A stretch of DNA of 64,000 nucleotides, from the NCBI GenBank assembly GCA_021014325.1, contig CM037474.1:3724488-3788487 (forward strand). Reading direction: 5' to 3'. Each line of letters starts with the position of its first letter. Within the stretch, counting starts at the first letter, position 1. The position numbers were made by a program, and so were the translations under genes. Below, one piece after another: positions 33,191 to 46,300 of this stretch. The notes below the pieces were generated by a model. The model was given only the letters and a program-made list of their open reading frames with translations, searched no databases and was not told where the DNA came from. The DNA is from Plazaster borealis (lineage: Eukaryota; Echinodermata; Asteroidea; Forcipulatida; Labidiasteridae).

Positions 33191-34117
33191 TGGGTGCGTT
33201 CGATTAGCTTCCCCGGGTCGACCCAGGGGTGCGTTTTGGCGACCCCGACCAGAAACATGCTTGAGCTTTGGTCATTGGTTGAGCGTTTTCGTGTGTTCGT
33301 TTGAACCACGGTGACGCGGCTGTTCCGACCAAACCGTAACCATAGGCTTGGTTTCAAGATGGCGAACTCTAAAAAATGTCAATGAAATTCTTTTAAAAAT
33401 GAAATAACTTCAAGCATAACAATTAAATAATGTTGATAAAATTGCAAAGACTAAGTTCCCGTATACTAATAGACTGAAGGTTTTATATTTTAAGAACATG
33501 AATTTTCAAGAGATGTACCTATAACGTCATGAACTGTTTCTGGTTACCGACCCGTTTTTGCGTAGCTCTCGGAAATTGTTTCGGTCAGTGAACTTGTTTC
33601 CGGTCATGGTCGCCAAAACACGCCCCATCGGTCTCCCCGGTGCGTTCGAATAGCTTTGACGTCATTTTCGGGGCTCACCCGGGTCAGCCCCTATGTAACG
33701 TGCTTGTTGAGCGGGTCACTTGGGGCTGACCGAGGTGCATGAATGATGTCACGACGAAAATATTTCTCAATGGCCACCATTAATATGTTTTCACCCTTAA
33801 AACAGCGACTTTGTGGGCAATAAGTATTTTTATATTCGAGGACGAGACCCAACTTGTGTATCAACGTGGGCTTTTACATAAATTAACGCTGCAGTTTTAC
33901 CTTGAGAATAATTATTTTAAGATCTTTTCGTGAATCCACGGACGTAATGCACACACATGGGAAATAGTTTCGGTCGGTTGTCCGACTGATGCATCGTGTG
34001 AATGCTGGAGGGGGGGGGGGGGGGGGGGGGGTTGGCGTTTGATTAGCTCATCTCAGGGGCTCACCCGGATGAGCACACCTGGATCGACCCGGGGAAGTTA
34101 ATCGAACGCGCGCAAAC
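33191..34117. mobile_element. MITE inserted in the right arm only
   Basis: The ends are inverted repeats of about 33 bp: GGTGCGTTCGATTAGCTTCC onward at the left and GGAAGTTAATCGAACGCGCG at the right. Both sides are flanked by CTGTATATTCAAGGCTGGAA, followed by TTA or TAA (33,168-33,190 and 34,118-34,140). The left arm has a single uninterrupted site (about 680-705, reverse complement). The element contains a nested second MITE, internal copies of similar ends near 33,648, and a G homopolymer near 34,013-34,031. Confidence 0.8.
33226..33626. mobile_element. Nested MITE, GGGGTGCGTTTTGGCG termini
   Basis: GGGGTGCGTTTTGGCGACC pairs with GGTCGCCAAAACACGCCCC. The same family is found at 60,263-60,661 and as a fragment at 44,835-44,966. 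Confidence 0.75.
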
Positions 34118-34796
34118 CTGTATATTCAAGGCTGGAATAATCTTTAATGATAAATAAACACATAAAGTTTAATAAATGGTGGTTAAAATAAACCAATTAA
34201 CGTTTGTTTAATGTGAGATCATTTAAGGCAACGGTGAAATTGATTAAGAACTCAAAATAGGGTCTAGATTTTTTGTGTCGTTTCTCAATTTGTGGAATAA
34301 ATTTTATATTTATTTTTGAAAGTGACATTATTTTATTGTTCAAATTTTCAAACGTAAATTGCGTCAAAATACAAAATAACTGTTAAAGACCTCAATGCAC
34401 CCCAATAAAAAGAGAGAAAGAAACAATGTGGTAATTGTGATACAAACTAAAAGTTTTCGGCCACGAAATGCCCTTTTGTGATCGAAAACTGCAAGGCATA
34501 CAATATTTAGTAGAAACTACAAGGCTCTTACCCCTTTTGGTTTTGATCAAAAACTGCCTTTGAACACAAGATCATAAGGGGTAAACGTTGCAGTGCTACC
34601 TCAAAAAATAAATAATTAAAAAAGAAGAAAAAAAACCAACAAAAAACGCCCACTATATACCCTTGCCCCAAAAAAGAGACAATGCAAGAGTCATTTAAGA
34701 CGGCAAAACTGGAGTTTCTTTTTATTACACATGGGTTTTAACTCACGTCACATGCAGTACACAGTCGTTCCTGCCAGGCCTACCAAAGGTTACATT

Positions 34797-35160
34797 CTGC
34801 TGACAACTGTACCCAATTTCAGAGCTGCTTAGTGCAGAAAATATTGCTTAATAATTTTCTGCTCAGCAGAAATGAGCAGGATATAAGTCACAAATTGTAC
34901 ACGTGACATGGTAGTTTGGCTGGTAACCTCAGTCTGGAAAGCATAATTTTGTTGTGCTTAGCTACTTTTTGTGCTTAGGCAGCTTAACAAATATTGCTTA
35001 ACAATTTTCTGCAATAAAGCACAAATGAGCAAGATACCAGTCACAGATGGTAGATCCATGTGACAAGGTATTTTAGCTGGCAACTGTTTTCTGTAAAGCG
35101 TAATTTTGTTTTCAAGTATAGCTACTTTGTGTGCTTAAGCATGAAATTGGGCCAGTCACT
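34797..35160. repeat. MITE-like element with an internal duplication
   Basis: CCCAATTTCAGAGCTGCTTA at the left and TTAAGCATGAAATTGGGCC at the right are inverted termini. The interior contains two similar blocks of about 150 bp, each with 'ttgcttaa...aattttctgc' and 'gagcaaga...agtcaca'. Confidence 0.6.
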
Positions 35161-35884
35161 CAAGAAGTTACATTGATTACATCAGCCTGAAGATGATTGT
35201 TTTCTTATCGAATGCCATAATTACTATAATTTCCAAGTCTAAATGTCGGAAAACAGGTTCAAAACTAATTATGATGTGATTGCCCGTTGACGGGCCTTGT
35301 CAATCAGGATAATTGTTACCTGCAACTTGGAGGGCAACCAACCAACCAACTGCAATCAAAAGGAACACTTCGGGAGTACAACATTGTTCTCTTGGTATCT
35401 TTACTGTCCCCAAGACAATTATGTGGAAATTGACATTTGTTTCTTCTTTATGGAGATTGCCTGGAAGTGTCCCTTTAATTTAAATCACGAAAATTAATCA
35501 ATAATGAAATTCAGCAAGGCCTCCATCTAAGCAACATTTCTATGAACAGGGCAATTCAGGCGGTCTTACACATGCTCGTCTGAGTGTCCAAACATGAGTT
35601 ACTGTGTGCATCAGTCTTCCACAACAACAAAACAATCAAAACCGTCTTTGGTATTTTAATACAAAGCTTATTAATTCATAATTAATCTATCTACAATATC
35701 AACATCCTTCTCTTTGTAGGCCTACCCTCCATGGTATGGAGAGGAACAATTTGATCTCTTTTTTTTAAATATAAAAACATAGATGTTTTTAAAAATTGTT
35801 TATTTTATTGCAGGCTTGTTCAAATTCAAATTCGCATTAGGAAACCTTATTTTGGTTTGAAATAAGCCCTTGATGTCAGAGTCA

Positions 35885-36265
35885 GCACTGTTTCCAGGCT
35901 TTATATGTAGTTAAAACCCTAAAGATGAGACCTCACAGTCTGAGACTTAGACTCGAGACTCCATACAGAGACCTGAAAGTCCCATAGCAAGACTTAAACG
36001 TCCCTCAACAAGAACTTTAAATCACTGAACAATACCTTAATGTCCAAGAACAAGACCTTAAAGTACCAGAACAATACATTAAAGTCCAAGACTATAAAGT
36101 CCAAGACTATAAAGTCCTAGACAAGACCTTAATGTCCAAGAAGAAGACAAAGTCCCAGTCAAGATCTTTAAGTGCCAGAATACCGTAAAGTGCCGGAATT
36201 AAAGCCACAGAACAAGGCCTTGAAGTCACAGATAGACCTTAAAGCTGGACATGTAGACTTTTAAG
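35885..36265 (+). repeat. Degenerate AAGTCC/AAGACC short repeats
   Basis: Imperfect units of roughly 20-25 bp built on 'aacaagaccttaaagtcc' recur for about 380 bp. The CAAGACTGAGACC repeat at 58,219-58,795 has similar words. Confidence 0.6.
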
Positions 36266-36299
36266 TCAGTAGATAGTGTACCTGTCCTTAATATTCTTC

Positions 36300-39200
36300 T
36301 AGGCTCTGAAAATTAGTGCAAATTTTAAAACAACTTTTACATTTTGTTTCTCCCACATGCACAATTGGTTAAAAAAGAGCTGTTCTTGCCTTTTCCTCTT
36401 CCCTTTTGATGCATGAATGAAATCGGATTTTTTTTTTGTTTCAGTTCATGGGTACAATTTGAACGACACACTTGTGTGACCTTCCTGTCTTTAGAAATAC
36501 ATTTTCTGGAAATTTTGAACAAACCTTTCCACTTTAAAAAACAATTGCGTAACACAATAAAATGAACTTGTTCTTTGTGAACAGCTTCACAACTGCAATC
36601 TTGGATGGAACTATTGATAATACTTTCAAAGCTTCCTCTCTCTCTTTGCATTTTTTTAATTGTATTTTTTTTCTTCAAGTCAAGAATTGGAATACAAAAT
36701 CACATTTTCCAGAAAAAAAGAAGAAGAAAGAAAGCATTTACTGGGTTGAACACTGCATACAGTAAAATAATACCAGAATTGCAAGTTGGCGGACAAATCT
36801 GAGAAATCATATTTCAAATTTTTGCTTGCAGATCTCCCTCCCCAACCCTAGAAAAAAAACCTCCACGTTCCTGACCATCTCCAAGACTTGATAAAGTTTT
36901 TTCTCTCATAATAAAACCAAATCTGCATGCCACTCTACGCTTGAAAACCTTTGAAGTAACCTACAAATAAATAAAAACCGAATCATGTACAAAGAGACCG
37001 AGAGATTATATAAATCAAAAATTAACATTCTGCCAAGTAACATAGCTTCTATATTTTGCACAGAGAAAATGCCCATCGCGAGGTGCGGAGTAATGTTTGT
37101 TTTAACAACAAGATTAACAAATTGCTTAAATATTCTGACTGGTCAGCAATAATTTATCTTCCTGGGAAAACATGTGCCTCAACTGTTTAACATTGAATAA
37201 TAAATTAACCAAATCAATAGTACGAGAGTTGCAATCCATTTTTTTTTATGGATACATAATTCCATTTTCAAGATGCAAAAAACTGTAAAAAAAAGTTTGG
37301 GCATTTATTCTTCAATGTTTCCTTCTAAGAATTTCAACCACTGGGACACTGACTCTCTATGTTAAAACCTACACCTTGAACACTGAACATCAGGTACCAC
37401 ACAAGTTAGAGTGTCACAAATCAACCTAGGGTTTGATGCCTTGGCAGTGGCTGTATTGCTGAAAAATCCTATACTGCAACTTTGTCATTCCGGCTAACAG
37501 CCATAGCCGACAGCCATAGCCGACAGCCATAGCCGTAGCAGAATTTGCTTGATTCAGACAGGTCGATTCTGAATTAGCGGCTGTGGCTGCAGCTGGATCA
37601 CTATATCAACACACACTGAACCAAAGGCTGCCCTGAGCAACACCATTAGCCACAGCCGCCAATTGAGACAAAGCCTCGTTAGGGCCCAATATCTCAAAGC
37701 AACTGATAACAAATATTCGCTAAGCACATACACATCTTACTTAGTCAGAGAATCATGTCACCAGCTAAAAAAGGCCATTCAGTGTACCTTTCTTGTAATA
37801 ACTGGTTCCCTGCTTATGCATGCTAAGCCACCGAATGTGTCGAGCGTTGTTTCTAATTAACAGCTGTATGAAATTGGAGCATAAACATCCTTCCCGGCAT
37901 CTTGACAATCCTTTCTTTAACTCCTTCAGCTACACCCCACACCTCCACTGAATCATTGTCAAATTCTTTTTGCAAGTAAACCTTTCAGCACCTTGGGCAA
38001 TTCAAGCTTGCATGACTAAACCAACTACATCCTACCATCTAACTCATCCTGTATTCATTTTTTTGATATAATGTATATATATACTTTTTTTACAATAGTT
38101 TAAACTGGATTAATATTATTTTTACACAAAAATATTAACAATAGTAAATGGTGGAAGGAAGGGATTCCATTGACAATAGTTTAAATACTGTTTTCTGTTT
38201 TACAATTATATATTAGTGCTATTGGGAGCACATATCTCTATGCTTGGAGAGTCAAGGAAGTTTCTTCTACAAAACTTGTTATCAGGACGTTTGAGTGATG
38301 CTCTAAGTTTAGGTTGGGAACAATTCAAATTTTGCTATTTAAAAGCATCTGGCCAAAAGTATGATTTGAGGAGAAAGTTGAACATTCATTCCAGTCTTCC
38401 AGGATTTAGAAAATATTTCAACAAAATAAACAGTGACAAATCTTCAATTGGTTCTCACATTTTTAGAAAACGGCATCAAATGGTTTGTTGAATTGTCATG
38501 CTATGTTAAGTGCTAAGCACGGTGCTAAGTTAAGACTGATTTTATACAGAATATTCTTAAAGTGGCAGCATTTCAGATGGAAATGAATGGTTCAACTTCC
38601 CATCAACTTCATACCGAGTAAGTAAGCGGATTTGAATTCAACATTTCACCTTTTTGATAATCACTTATATCCGGTATCGGAAAACATCAATCTGGTTTGG
38701 CTGACAAGTGGTCTAAACTCTGAGGGTAACACAAAAGCCGGTAATGTTTCAGAGCTACGCCATTGAGGGGCAAAAACTGAAATCAACATTCAAGTTCTTC
38801 TCAGTACTTGGTATTCAAAATGGAAAACACAAAAAAATTATAATAATTATTTTGTGACTTTGTCTTAGGCCGACTTTCCATATCTCTTCCTATTATTAGT
38901 AGAAATAAAAAAATGCTACAATTTCCTATGTATTATTTGCATGATTTGGACAAATACATAAATTATAAACGAATGCCATTAAAAAATAAATTAAGAATGT
39001 CTAAAAAACTTGGGTCAGGAGGCAATAATTTAGGTTGTATTTGGGGTTGCATTATTAAGCTAGAAGGGAACTAAGTTCTTTTGGTTCACTTTGCTACTTG
39101 CTTTCACTGGAGTCTATGTTCAAACATTCTAGTCATATCCAATCATCCAGCATGAAAGATTTGAATATTTTGTTCCATGTCATACGTTTCCCATTTTGGC

Positions 39201-40181
39201 AATTTTCAATGTGAAACCTTTTCCTATGACATTCTCCCAGAATGGACCTTTCCCCATTTCAGATTTTCCCCATTTTACACTTTCCAACAAGAAATTTTGA
39301 AGAGATAACTTTGTCCATTTTAATACACTAGCATTATGGGTTTTGAATATCAAAACTCCTGGAAATTCCAACATTTCAATTGAACTGCAGTACATTTTTG
39401 GTCTCACCTATTTCTAGAACTAACAACAAGACAGATTCCTTGATTGATTTCAACTCTCAAGAAAACTTGAATTCATACTTTCAAAATTAAAGAGCAGCAA
39501 TTGACAATCTTATTCACGCTTACCAAACTATGTCAAATGGGTAATCTATGCCAACTAATGAGTCATTTTTATTTATAAAATGATGTTTTCAGCAGTTAAA
39601 CCAACATTAACGTAATCTACCGTTTCTTTGGGTATGGCGGTTGGGAGAGGGCGATTGGTCCAGAAGAAAACTTCTTTATCAATAAGAGTGACCATAAAAC
39701 TTTCATGGCCAGTCATCCATGCTGCATAGATATACTTTGCCTTACGAAAAAAATTCCTTCTGCAACAACCATTGATACATTGCAGTTCTCATTGCAATGG
39801 TTATTTTCTGCAGTAAATCATTCTGCAGTAAATCATTCTGCAGGAAATCATTCTGCAGTCGAAATCATACTGCAGAATGAGATCAGAACTTTTTCATCTG
39901 ACTCTTCTTGTTGCAAAAAAATGACAAAGACTGGGACCCAATTAAAACTGGCACACTGAGATTACCATTCCCAGAAAAAGAAAAAAAGAAAAAAAGATAA
40001 ACAGAAGGGTATAGATTAGGGAACTTCAATAAATAATTTAAAACGTTGGACTATGGTAGTTTCTTCATAATATACGTTGACAAACTGAAGACCTACCCTT
40101 CCTCCAAACAGTATAAAAAATGCTCCCACATAAATACACTATGTTTAAAAATATAAAAAAATAGCGGAGTTACAGTACATG
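36300..40181 (-). other. UBE2H 3' UTR and downstream flank
   Basis: AT-rich sequence after the UBE2H stop. Several AATAAA signals occur on the minus strand (one at 39,573-39,568), so the true 3' end cannot be chosen from sequence. It contains three ACAGCCATAGCCG units (37,496-37,540), a MITE-like copy at about 37,685-37,880 and a 15-bp tandem repeat (ATTCTGCAGTAAATC, about 39,812-39,880). The short open frames here, including a 91-codon one at 38,216, show no recognisable domain. Confidence 0.5.
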
Positions 40182-40300
40182 CTATAGCTCCATGCCTTGT
40201 GTTTCATCTTCAGAGAAATCACTCATAGAGCTTTCGCTAGACGACGACTGGGCGTCTTGTTCTCTTAACGCTTCTTCGGTTGCGTATTTCTGCACGTATT
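40182..40300 (-). CDS. UBE2H: UBE2H last coding exon
   Basis: Encodes [17 protein letters not shown], then the tail [15 protein letters not shown] and TQGMEL, then TAG at 40,184-40,182. The tail is one or two residues shorter than the vertebrate form in the linker before the serines. Confidence 0.96.
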
Positions 40301-43300
40301 CTGTATGGAAGATCAAGACAAGATGGAGATGAGTATAAATGGATGTTTATAATGGTTCAACCATCTTGGGTTTCTTTCATTGCAACAAAACTGAGGCGCT
40401 ATGGACAAAATAGACAGGTCCCTTTTTTTGAAATGTAAATCAGAATTATCAACCTCAGTATTGAAAAGGGAACCTGACCAAAAACTTTCTTTTAACAAAC
40501 CTTTTTTTAAACAATCTAGTAAGGTTTGCAGTAACACCATGTGCATGAGTAGGATTTGAAACTTTGCTAGGTGAGGTACAATCTAGTAAGGTTTGCAGTA
40601 ACACCATGTACATGAGTAGGATTTGAAATTTTGCATGGGGGAATACAATCTAGTCGGATTTGCAGTAACACCATGTACATGAGTAGGATTTGAAACTTTG
40701 CATGGTGGAGATACAATCTAGTAAGGATTGCGGTAACACCATGTACATGAGTAGGATTTGAAACTTTGCATGGTGGAGATACAATCTAATAAGGATTGTG
40801 GTAACACCATGAGTAGGAATTGAAACTTTGCATGGTGGAGATACAATCTAGTAAGGTTTGCAGTAACACCATGTACATGCGTAGGAATTGAAACTTTGTA
40901 CGGTGGAGTTACAATCTAGTAAGGTTTGCAGTAATACAAAGTACATGAATCTCTCTTGAGTCGTGGTGGTTCTGAAAAGAACCAGTGGTGTAACAACTCA
41001 AAGTTTCAATCAGTATGCTCTGATGGTCTTCAGGAGAAAGCTGTAAGACAACCAGCGCACACTGCTGTAACATCGAATTGTTACACCACGGGTTCTTTTC
41101 AGAACCATCACAACTCATTTAAGAGATTTATGTACAAGGTGTTACTGCAAACTTCAATAATAATGAAGGAAATAATAACAAAAGACAACAAAAACGAAAC
41201 CTACCCCTGATTTTTTTCTTGTATTCTTCTGGTTTATGCAGATACATAGCTGCAGCGTCTCCGTTCAGGGGGTCCCCTGGGTTGGGGTATGCCAATAATT
41301 GGGGTAGGAATGACTCAAAAATGTTTGATAAATCTGGAGAGATAAAAATATATAGACACTGAAAATGTTAAAGTGGTGAGGAACGAAGATTTGCCCTAGA
41401 ATGACAATATTAAAATATTAAATTTCCATAATAACAACTTATAACAATTTTCTTCAGGGAAGAGAAAGCATCATAATAATAACAATAATAACTGGATTTA
41501 TATAGCGCCAAATTACCAAAGGATGCAAGGCGCTTAAGGGAGACAGAAAGACCAAAGAAATGGGGACAACCAGCTACAAGTTGGAGAACAGGTGAGTCTT
41601 GAGACCCTTTTTGAAGGACAAAACAGTCTTGGCGTTTTTAATTGGGACAGGAAGACCGCTCCATAGGCGGGAGGCAGCAGTGGAAAAAGCTCTCTCACCG
41701 CCTCGTTTGCGTGACTTGTTCACCATGAGGGAGATAGCATCAAAGCTTCGAAGGGAGTACGGGCAGTCGTGGATTTTGAAAAGTGAAGAGAGATAATCTG
41801 GAGCACTGTGGTTTAATGATTTGTAGGTATGGACCAGTGTGCAAAACTCAATACGTTGGGCTATGTTGTAGCTTCTTGACAATCCACTTAACAGTGCGTG
41901 CTAACCAGCAACATGCTTAAGTAAGATTTGAAAATAAGCAATGTGCTTAATGCCTTGAGATTAAGAACTATGGACTCTGGTAAGCACAAAAAGGTTTGAT
42001 GGAAGATGTATATTACCAACCAAATTATCATCCCACCATAATCAGAGTACAATAGTTTGTGTGTTGAGTTACTGAATGGTGTTGGACTGAGGACTGCACT
42101 AGTAAACTGATCATGCTTTACATGGGATCTGGGCTCGATTTCGCAAAGAGCTAAGATTGATCTTAAGATGTGTATCAATCTTAATTGCCAAGCAAGTGTG
42201 ATATCACAATACAAATCACTATGGTTATTTTGACAGCTTATCTTAAGACGAAGATTAGTGTGTTGTGTAATCGAGCCCTGGCGTGCCACCATAATCAGAA
42301 GTTGGATGTTGAATTATCATATGGCATTGGATTTTGTTTGAGTGACTAGGAAGGATCCTAGTAAATCACTCAAGGGAGTTCAGGTAAATATAGTTAAATA
42401 CTACACAATTTATGGTGTATGGATTGGTGACCTACTTCTGCTTAGCAGTATATCTGCCGGGCTAAGCAATAATAATAATAATAATAGTAATAAATAGTTC
42501 TTATAGCACATTTTACAATAACGTATCAATGAACTTTACATTAGTGCCCTGGTCATTGGGCCAATAACATTCCTTTAATCTTTCTCAGCTCCCTGGGGAG
42601 CATACAGCCCTGAGCTGCCATGGCGCTCCGAAGGCTTTTCAAACACAATATCAACCTCTACCCTTGCAGGTACCCATTTATACCCCCGGGTGAAGAGAAG
42701 CAATTATAGTAAAGTATCTTGCTCAAAGATACAAGTGTCATGACCGGGATCCGAACCCACATCCCAAAGACTTAACCATTGGAACCTGAATTCGATGCTC
42801 TAAACCACTTGGCCACATGACACCCCGATAAATCATACCCCGATAAATCATACTCAATGCTTAGCTGAGGTTTGTGAAGCCTGGGTTTCAGTCCAACATG
42901 TTGTGATTTTCTACGAGCGCTATTTTAGAAACAAGGGGAGAGCAGAACAAAATGACTCACCATATAACGCTGACCATGTTTGATTAATTACATCGAGGCA
43001 TACCGTCCCTGAGCTGTGTAGAGGAAAAGAACAACATTTCCTGAGATGTAAGGTTTTAATAAAAAAAACGTGTAGTTATTCAAACGAAAGAAATCGGAGC
43101 AAGATGATTTGGTCTACATTGTTTAAAGCATACTTCTGTTGATCAGGGTTGTTTTGTAAATTTACTTGGGCGGTGTTTGTTTGTTTGATTGTATTTTTGT
43201 TTATTTTAACTTTTAACCATTTGCTCACTCGACCTTGTTACTTTATGATTGTTTGTGTGTGTTTTATGATAATGGCCGAATAAAGAATAAGAATAACGAA

Positions 43301-46300
43301 TAAGAGATGTACGAACTCCAAACTGGGTTGTAATTTACTTGGGTAAATAAAAAGCCCAAGGTTCATTTAATCTGTCTTTTTATCAATGCCAATAAAAACT
43401 TTGGACTAAAACAAAACCCAGGGGTGAGAGTCATGGCTGACAACAAATATCTGAAACAAGGGTTCAAGTGTTAGTAGGTACATGTACACATGTATTCTGA
43501 AATGATGGAACATTAAACAGTGTTGTAGAATCCAAAGAACTTTTCTGAAAAGTATCAACGTAACACTGTAGAAGTAGATTAAGAGTATGATTTATCTATA
43601 TGAACAGAAAACAACAGCTATTTATTTCACCGGGCGGTCATAAAGTAGTCTGAATTCAGATAAAAGTCTGGAATTTCCTGAAAAAAGGGGTATTGGTTGC
43701 CGAAGGTAAATTAAAAGGCAAATGCTTTCAAAACGAAGTTCAAAACGAATGTATGACAGCTGTTTGTTTGTTTCTGATTAAGTGCATAGGGCAATGGGAA
43801 ATCAAGGCGTACGATCACTCCTTTCAGGGTTTCCTTAATGCTGATTTATTACAGTACAACTGAACACCAACACAGTCAAATGCTGATAAAAGATTGTCAT
43901 TGAGTGCAGTCAGAAAGACATAGTTATGTAAACTTAACAGAATAACAAAATGATATTGGGGAAACTGTTGTGTTTGGGAATTTTCTTGAAAGCTTTGAAG
44001 GGCTTGGGCTGTTTTAGTTGGGAGGGACGATTCTAAAAAGAAAAGGACAGAAATACAGACCAAGGGTATACTTACGCTTCATCTATGTTTGGATGGTAGA
44101 TTTTGTTCAGAAAACCTGTATTAAAAAAAAAGAAATTCAAATAAAATATTAAAAACTTACAAACCCACTAAAGTTCTCTTCAATTAAGCTTTCAATGGTG
44201 TGTAGTTCGTGTCTACGAATGAATACTTACCTGTGGACCAAGTAAATGTTTTGAGCACCATGCATAGGCACCATGTTATCTTCGTCTTTTGGGCGTTTAA
44301 AGAATGGTCATGCCCAAAATCATCGGAGCCCCACTCTGGCCCCTGAACAGCACTGTACACTCAGGAGATTGAACGAGTGTGTCACAGCATGTCTGCCAGG
44401 ACAGGAGCTTATCCCGAGCCCCCTGTGGCGAGTACCAGGGAGCCTGGAGGGAACATTTGTTGAGCAGCGTTCACGATGGGTAAAACAGGGCCCAGATATT
44501 GGTCAGGTTTGCCCTGCCAACATTTCTTTTTGGAGCTAGATCCGGCGCTGGAGGATTTTTTTGATTTACCCTTGCCGGGACAACTCCTTTGTTGTTGGTG
44601 GCCCATTGCGCCTAATACACTGGCCGGGACTGAAGACTGGATAGTGTCTCCTTCCTGACCCACGGAACTGCCAGCACTTCGGGCCTCCCCCCCTGTTACT
44701 CCACCCATTACGGACAGATTCATTCCTCGCCAATTGTTGGCCATTAGAATAAACTGGCTGAAACTCTACAATATTTTTTTAACATAAATTTTAACGAGAA
44801 ATCTTATAGGTAGACATTTCTTGTTAGTTTGTGAAATTTGCCATCTTGAATCCAAGCCTGACTGAGAAAACAACTTTGTTACGGTTTGGTCGGAACAGCT
44901 GCATCGAAAAATCAACCAATGACCAAAGCTCAAACTCATTTCTGGTCAGGGCACCTAAACACACCTCTTGTGGCGTGTCGTGGCCGAGCGGATAAGAGCA
45001 CCGGACTCAAGCTCTGGTGTTTCTGTCCAGCAGAGTGTGGGTCCCGGTCGTGACACTTGTGCCCTTAAGCGAGACAATTAACCATTATTGCTGCATCCTT
45101 CGGATGGGACGTCAAGCCGTTGGTCCTGTGTGTTGTGTAATGCACGTAAAAGAACCCAGTGGACTTATCGAAAAGAAAAGGGACTCGCCCCGGTGTTCCT
45201 GGTTTGATCGGCAGCATATTGCGCCACAACAACTTGGAAAATAACCATTACATGGTGCTATGTAAAGGAATTGATCTCATACTTCAAAAACGTAGCTCCA
45301 CAATACCTTGCAGGAAAATAATGAATGTTGAAGCGCCTTGAGCGTCACTGAGTGACGGATATGTGCGCTATATAAGAAGCGACTATTATTATTATCAAGC
45401 ACTCTGCAAATTCTTACTCACCAATTGAAGGCGATTTAAATGGATATTTATCAGGTAGATCAACTCGCACTTTCCATACACCGCCATCATAAGGAGCTGC
45501 AGAAAAAGAAGAAAAAAATACAGAGTAATGTGACGAGAAAGACAAATGTCTGATTTAAAACTTGAGATAGTTAGTAAAAGTACGTAGCGTACAAAATCTT
45601 GGTGCAGGAGTCAACATGGACAAGCCCTTGGAAAGATTTTCAAACGTTTTCTGGTTTATTAATAATAACAATGTGTTTTTATTATTAATCACTTTTTCAA
45701 GCCCAGGCCTCTCAAAGCGCCCTACATTACTCCTTTTCATCGGACACTATGCATTCCTGAAACCATCCTAACTCTTTTGGAGTATGCAGCACCGGTAGAC
45801 AAACGGGCGCACAGGTTGCTAATAAATCACATTTACAATTTCTACCCTCGCAGGTACCCATTTGCTCCTGGGTGAAGTGAACCAATTGTGGTCTTGCTCA
45901 AGTACAAAAGCGCCTCAACCTAGAGCTGAACCCACACCTCGAAGTCTCAGCCATCAGAACTTGAGTTCGGTGCTCCAGAACCCTTGGCCATGACATGCTT
46001 TTCTTAAAATTGTAATAGTACATGTACATGTGTGCTAATTCCTCATAATTTTGTGTGCGTGTGTGTTGAAATTTTTTGCAGAATAATTAATAACAGGCTT
46101 TTGAACCTTAGTGGCTGGCCTGATACTTCTGGGAGGCAATAGAGGCAATTGCCACAATGTCCCTCCTCATTACCTTGGTGCCTTTAAATCCTCCAGTAGA
46201 AACCTAAATATCCCTCACAGAGGTGCACTTTTACCAAGGAAAAAATGCCTTGCCCTTACAAGAACGAAGTACCGGGCTTGTAGTGGTGCATGTAAGTTCA

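Larger units (their letters stand above)
18620..34724 (-). repeat. Right arm of the giant inverted repeat
   Basis: Reverse-complement partner of about 1-14,060. It is longer because its 81-bp and 23-bp arrays are expanded and a MITE is inserted at 33,191. Homology stops near 34,724 (GGAGTTTCTTTTT) and unique sequence follows. Confidence 0.93.

Noticed and set aside
1..34724. Inverted repeat as a simple assembly or chimeric-read artefact
   Set aside because: The arms differ by substitutions, a MITE with its own flanking duplication, different array lengths and private segments. A fold-back read artefact would be nearly identical. A haplotype misjoin cannot be fully excluded.
38216..38491. 91-codon plus-strand frame as a gene
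   Set aside because: No domain, no splice signals, and it lies antisense to the probable UBE2H 3' UTR.
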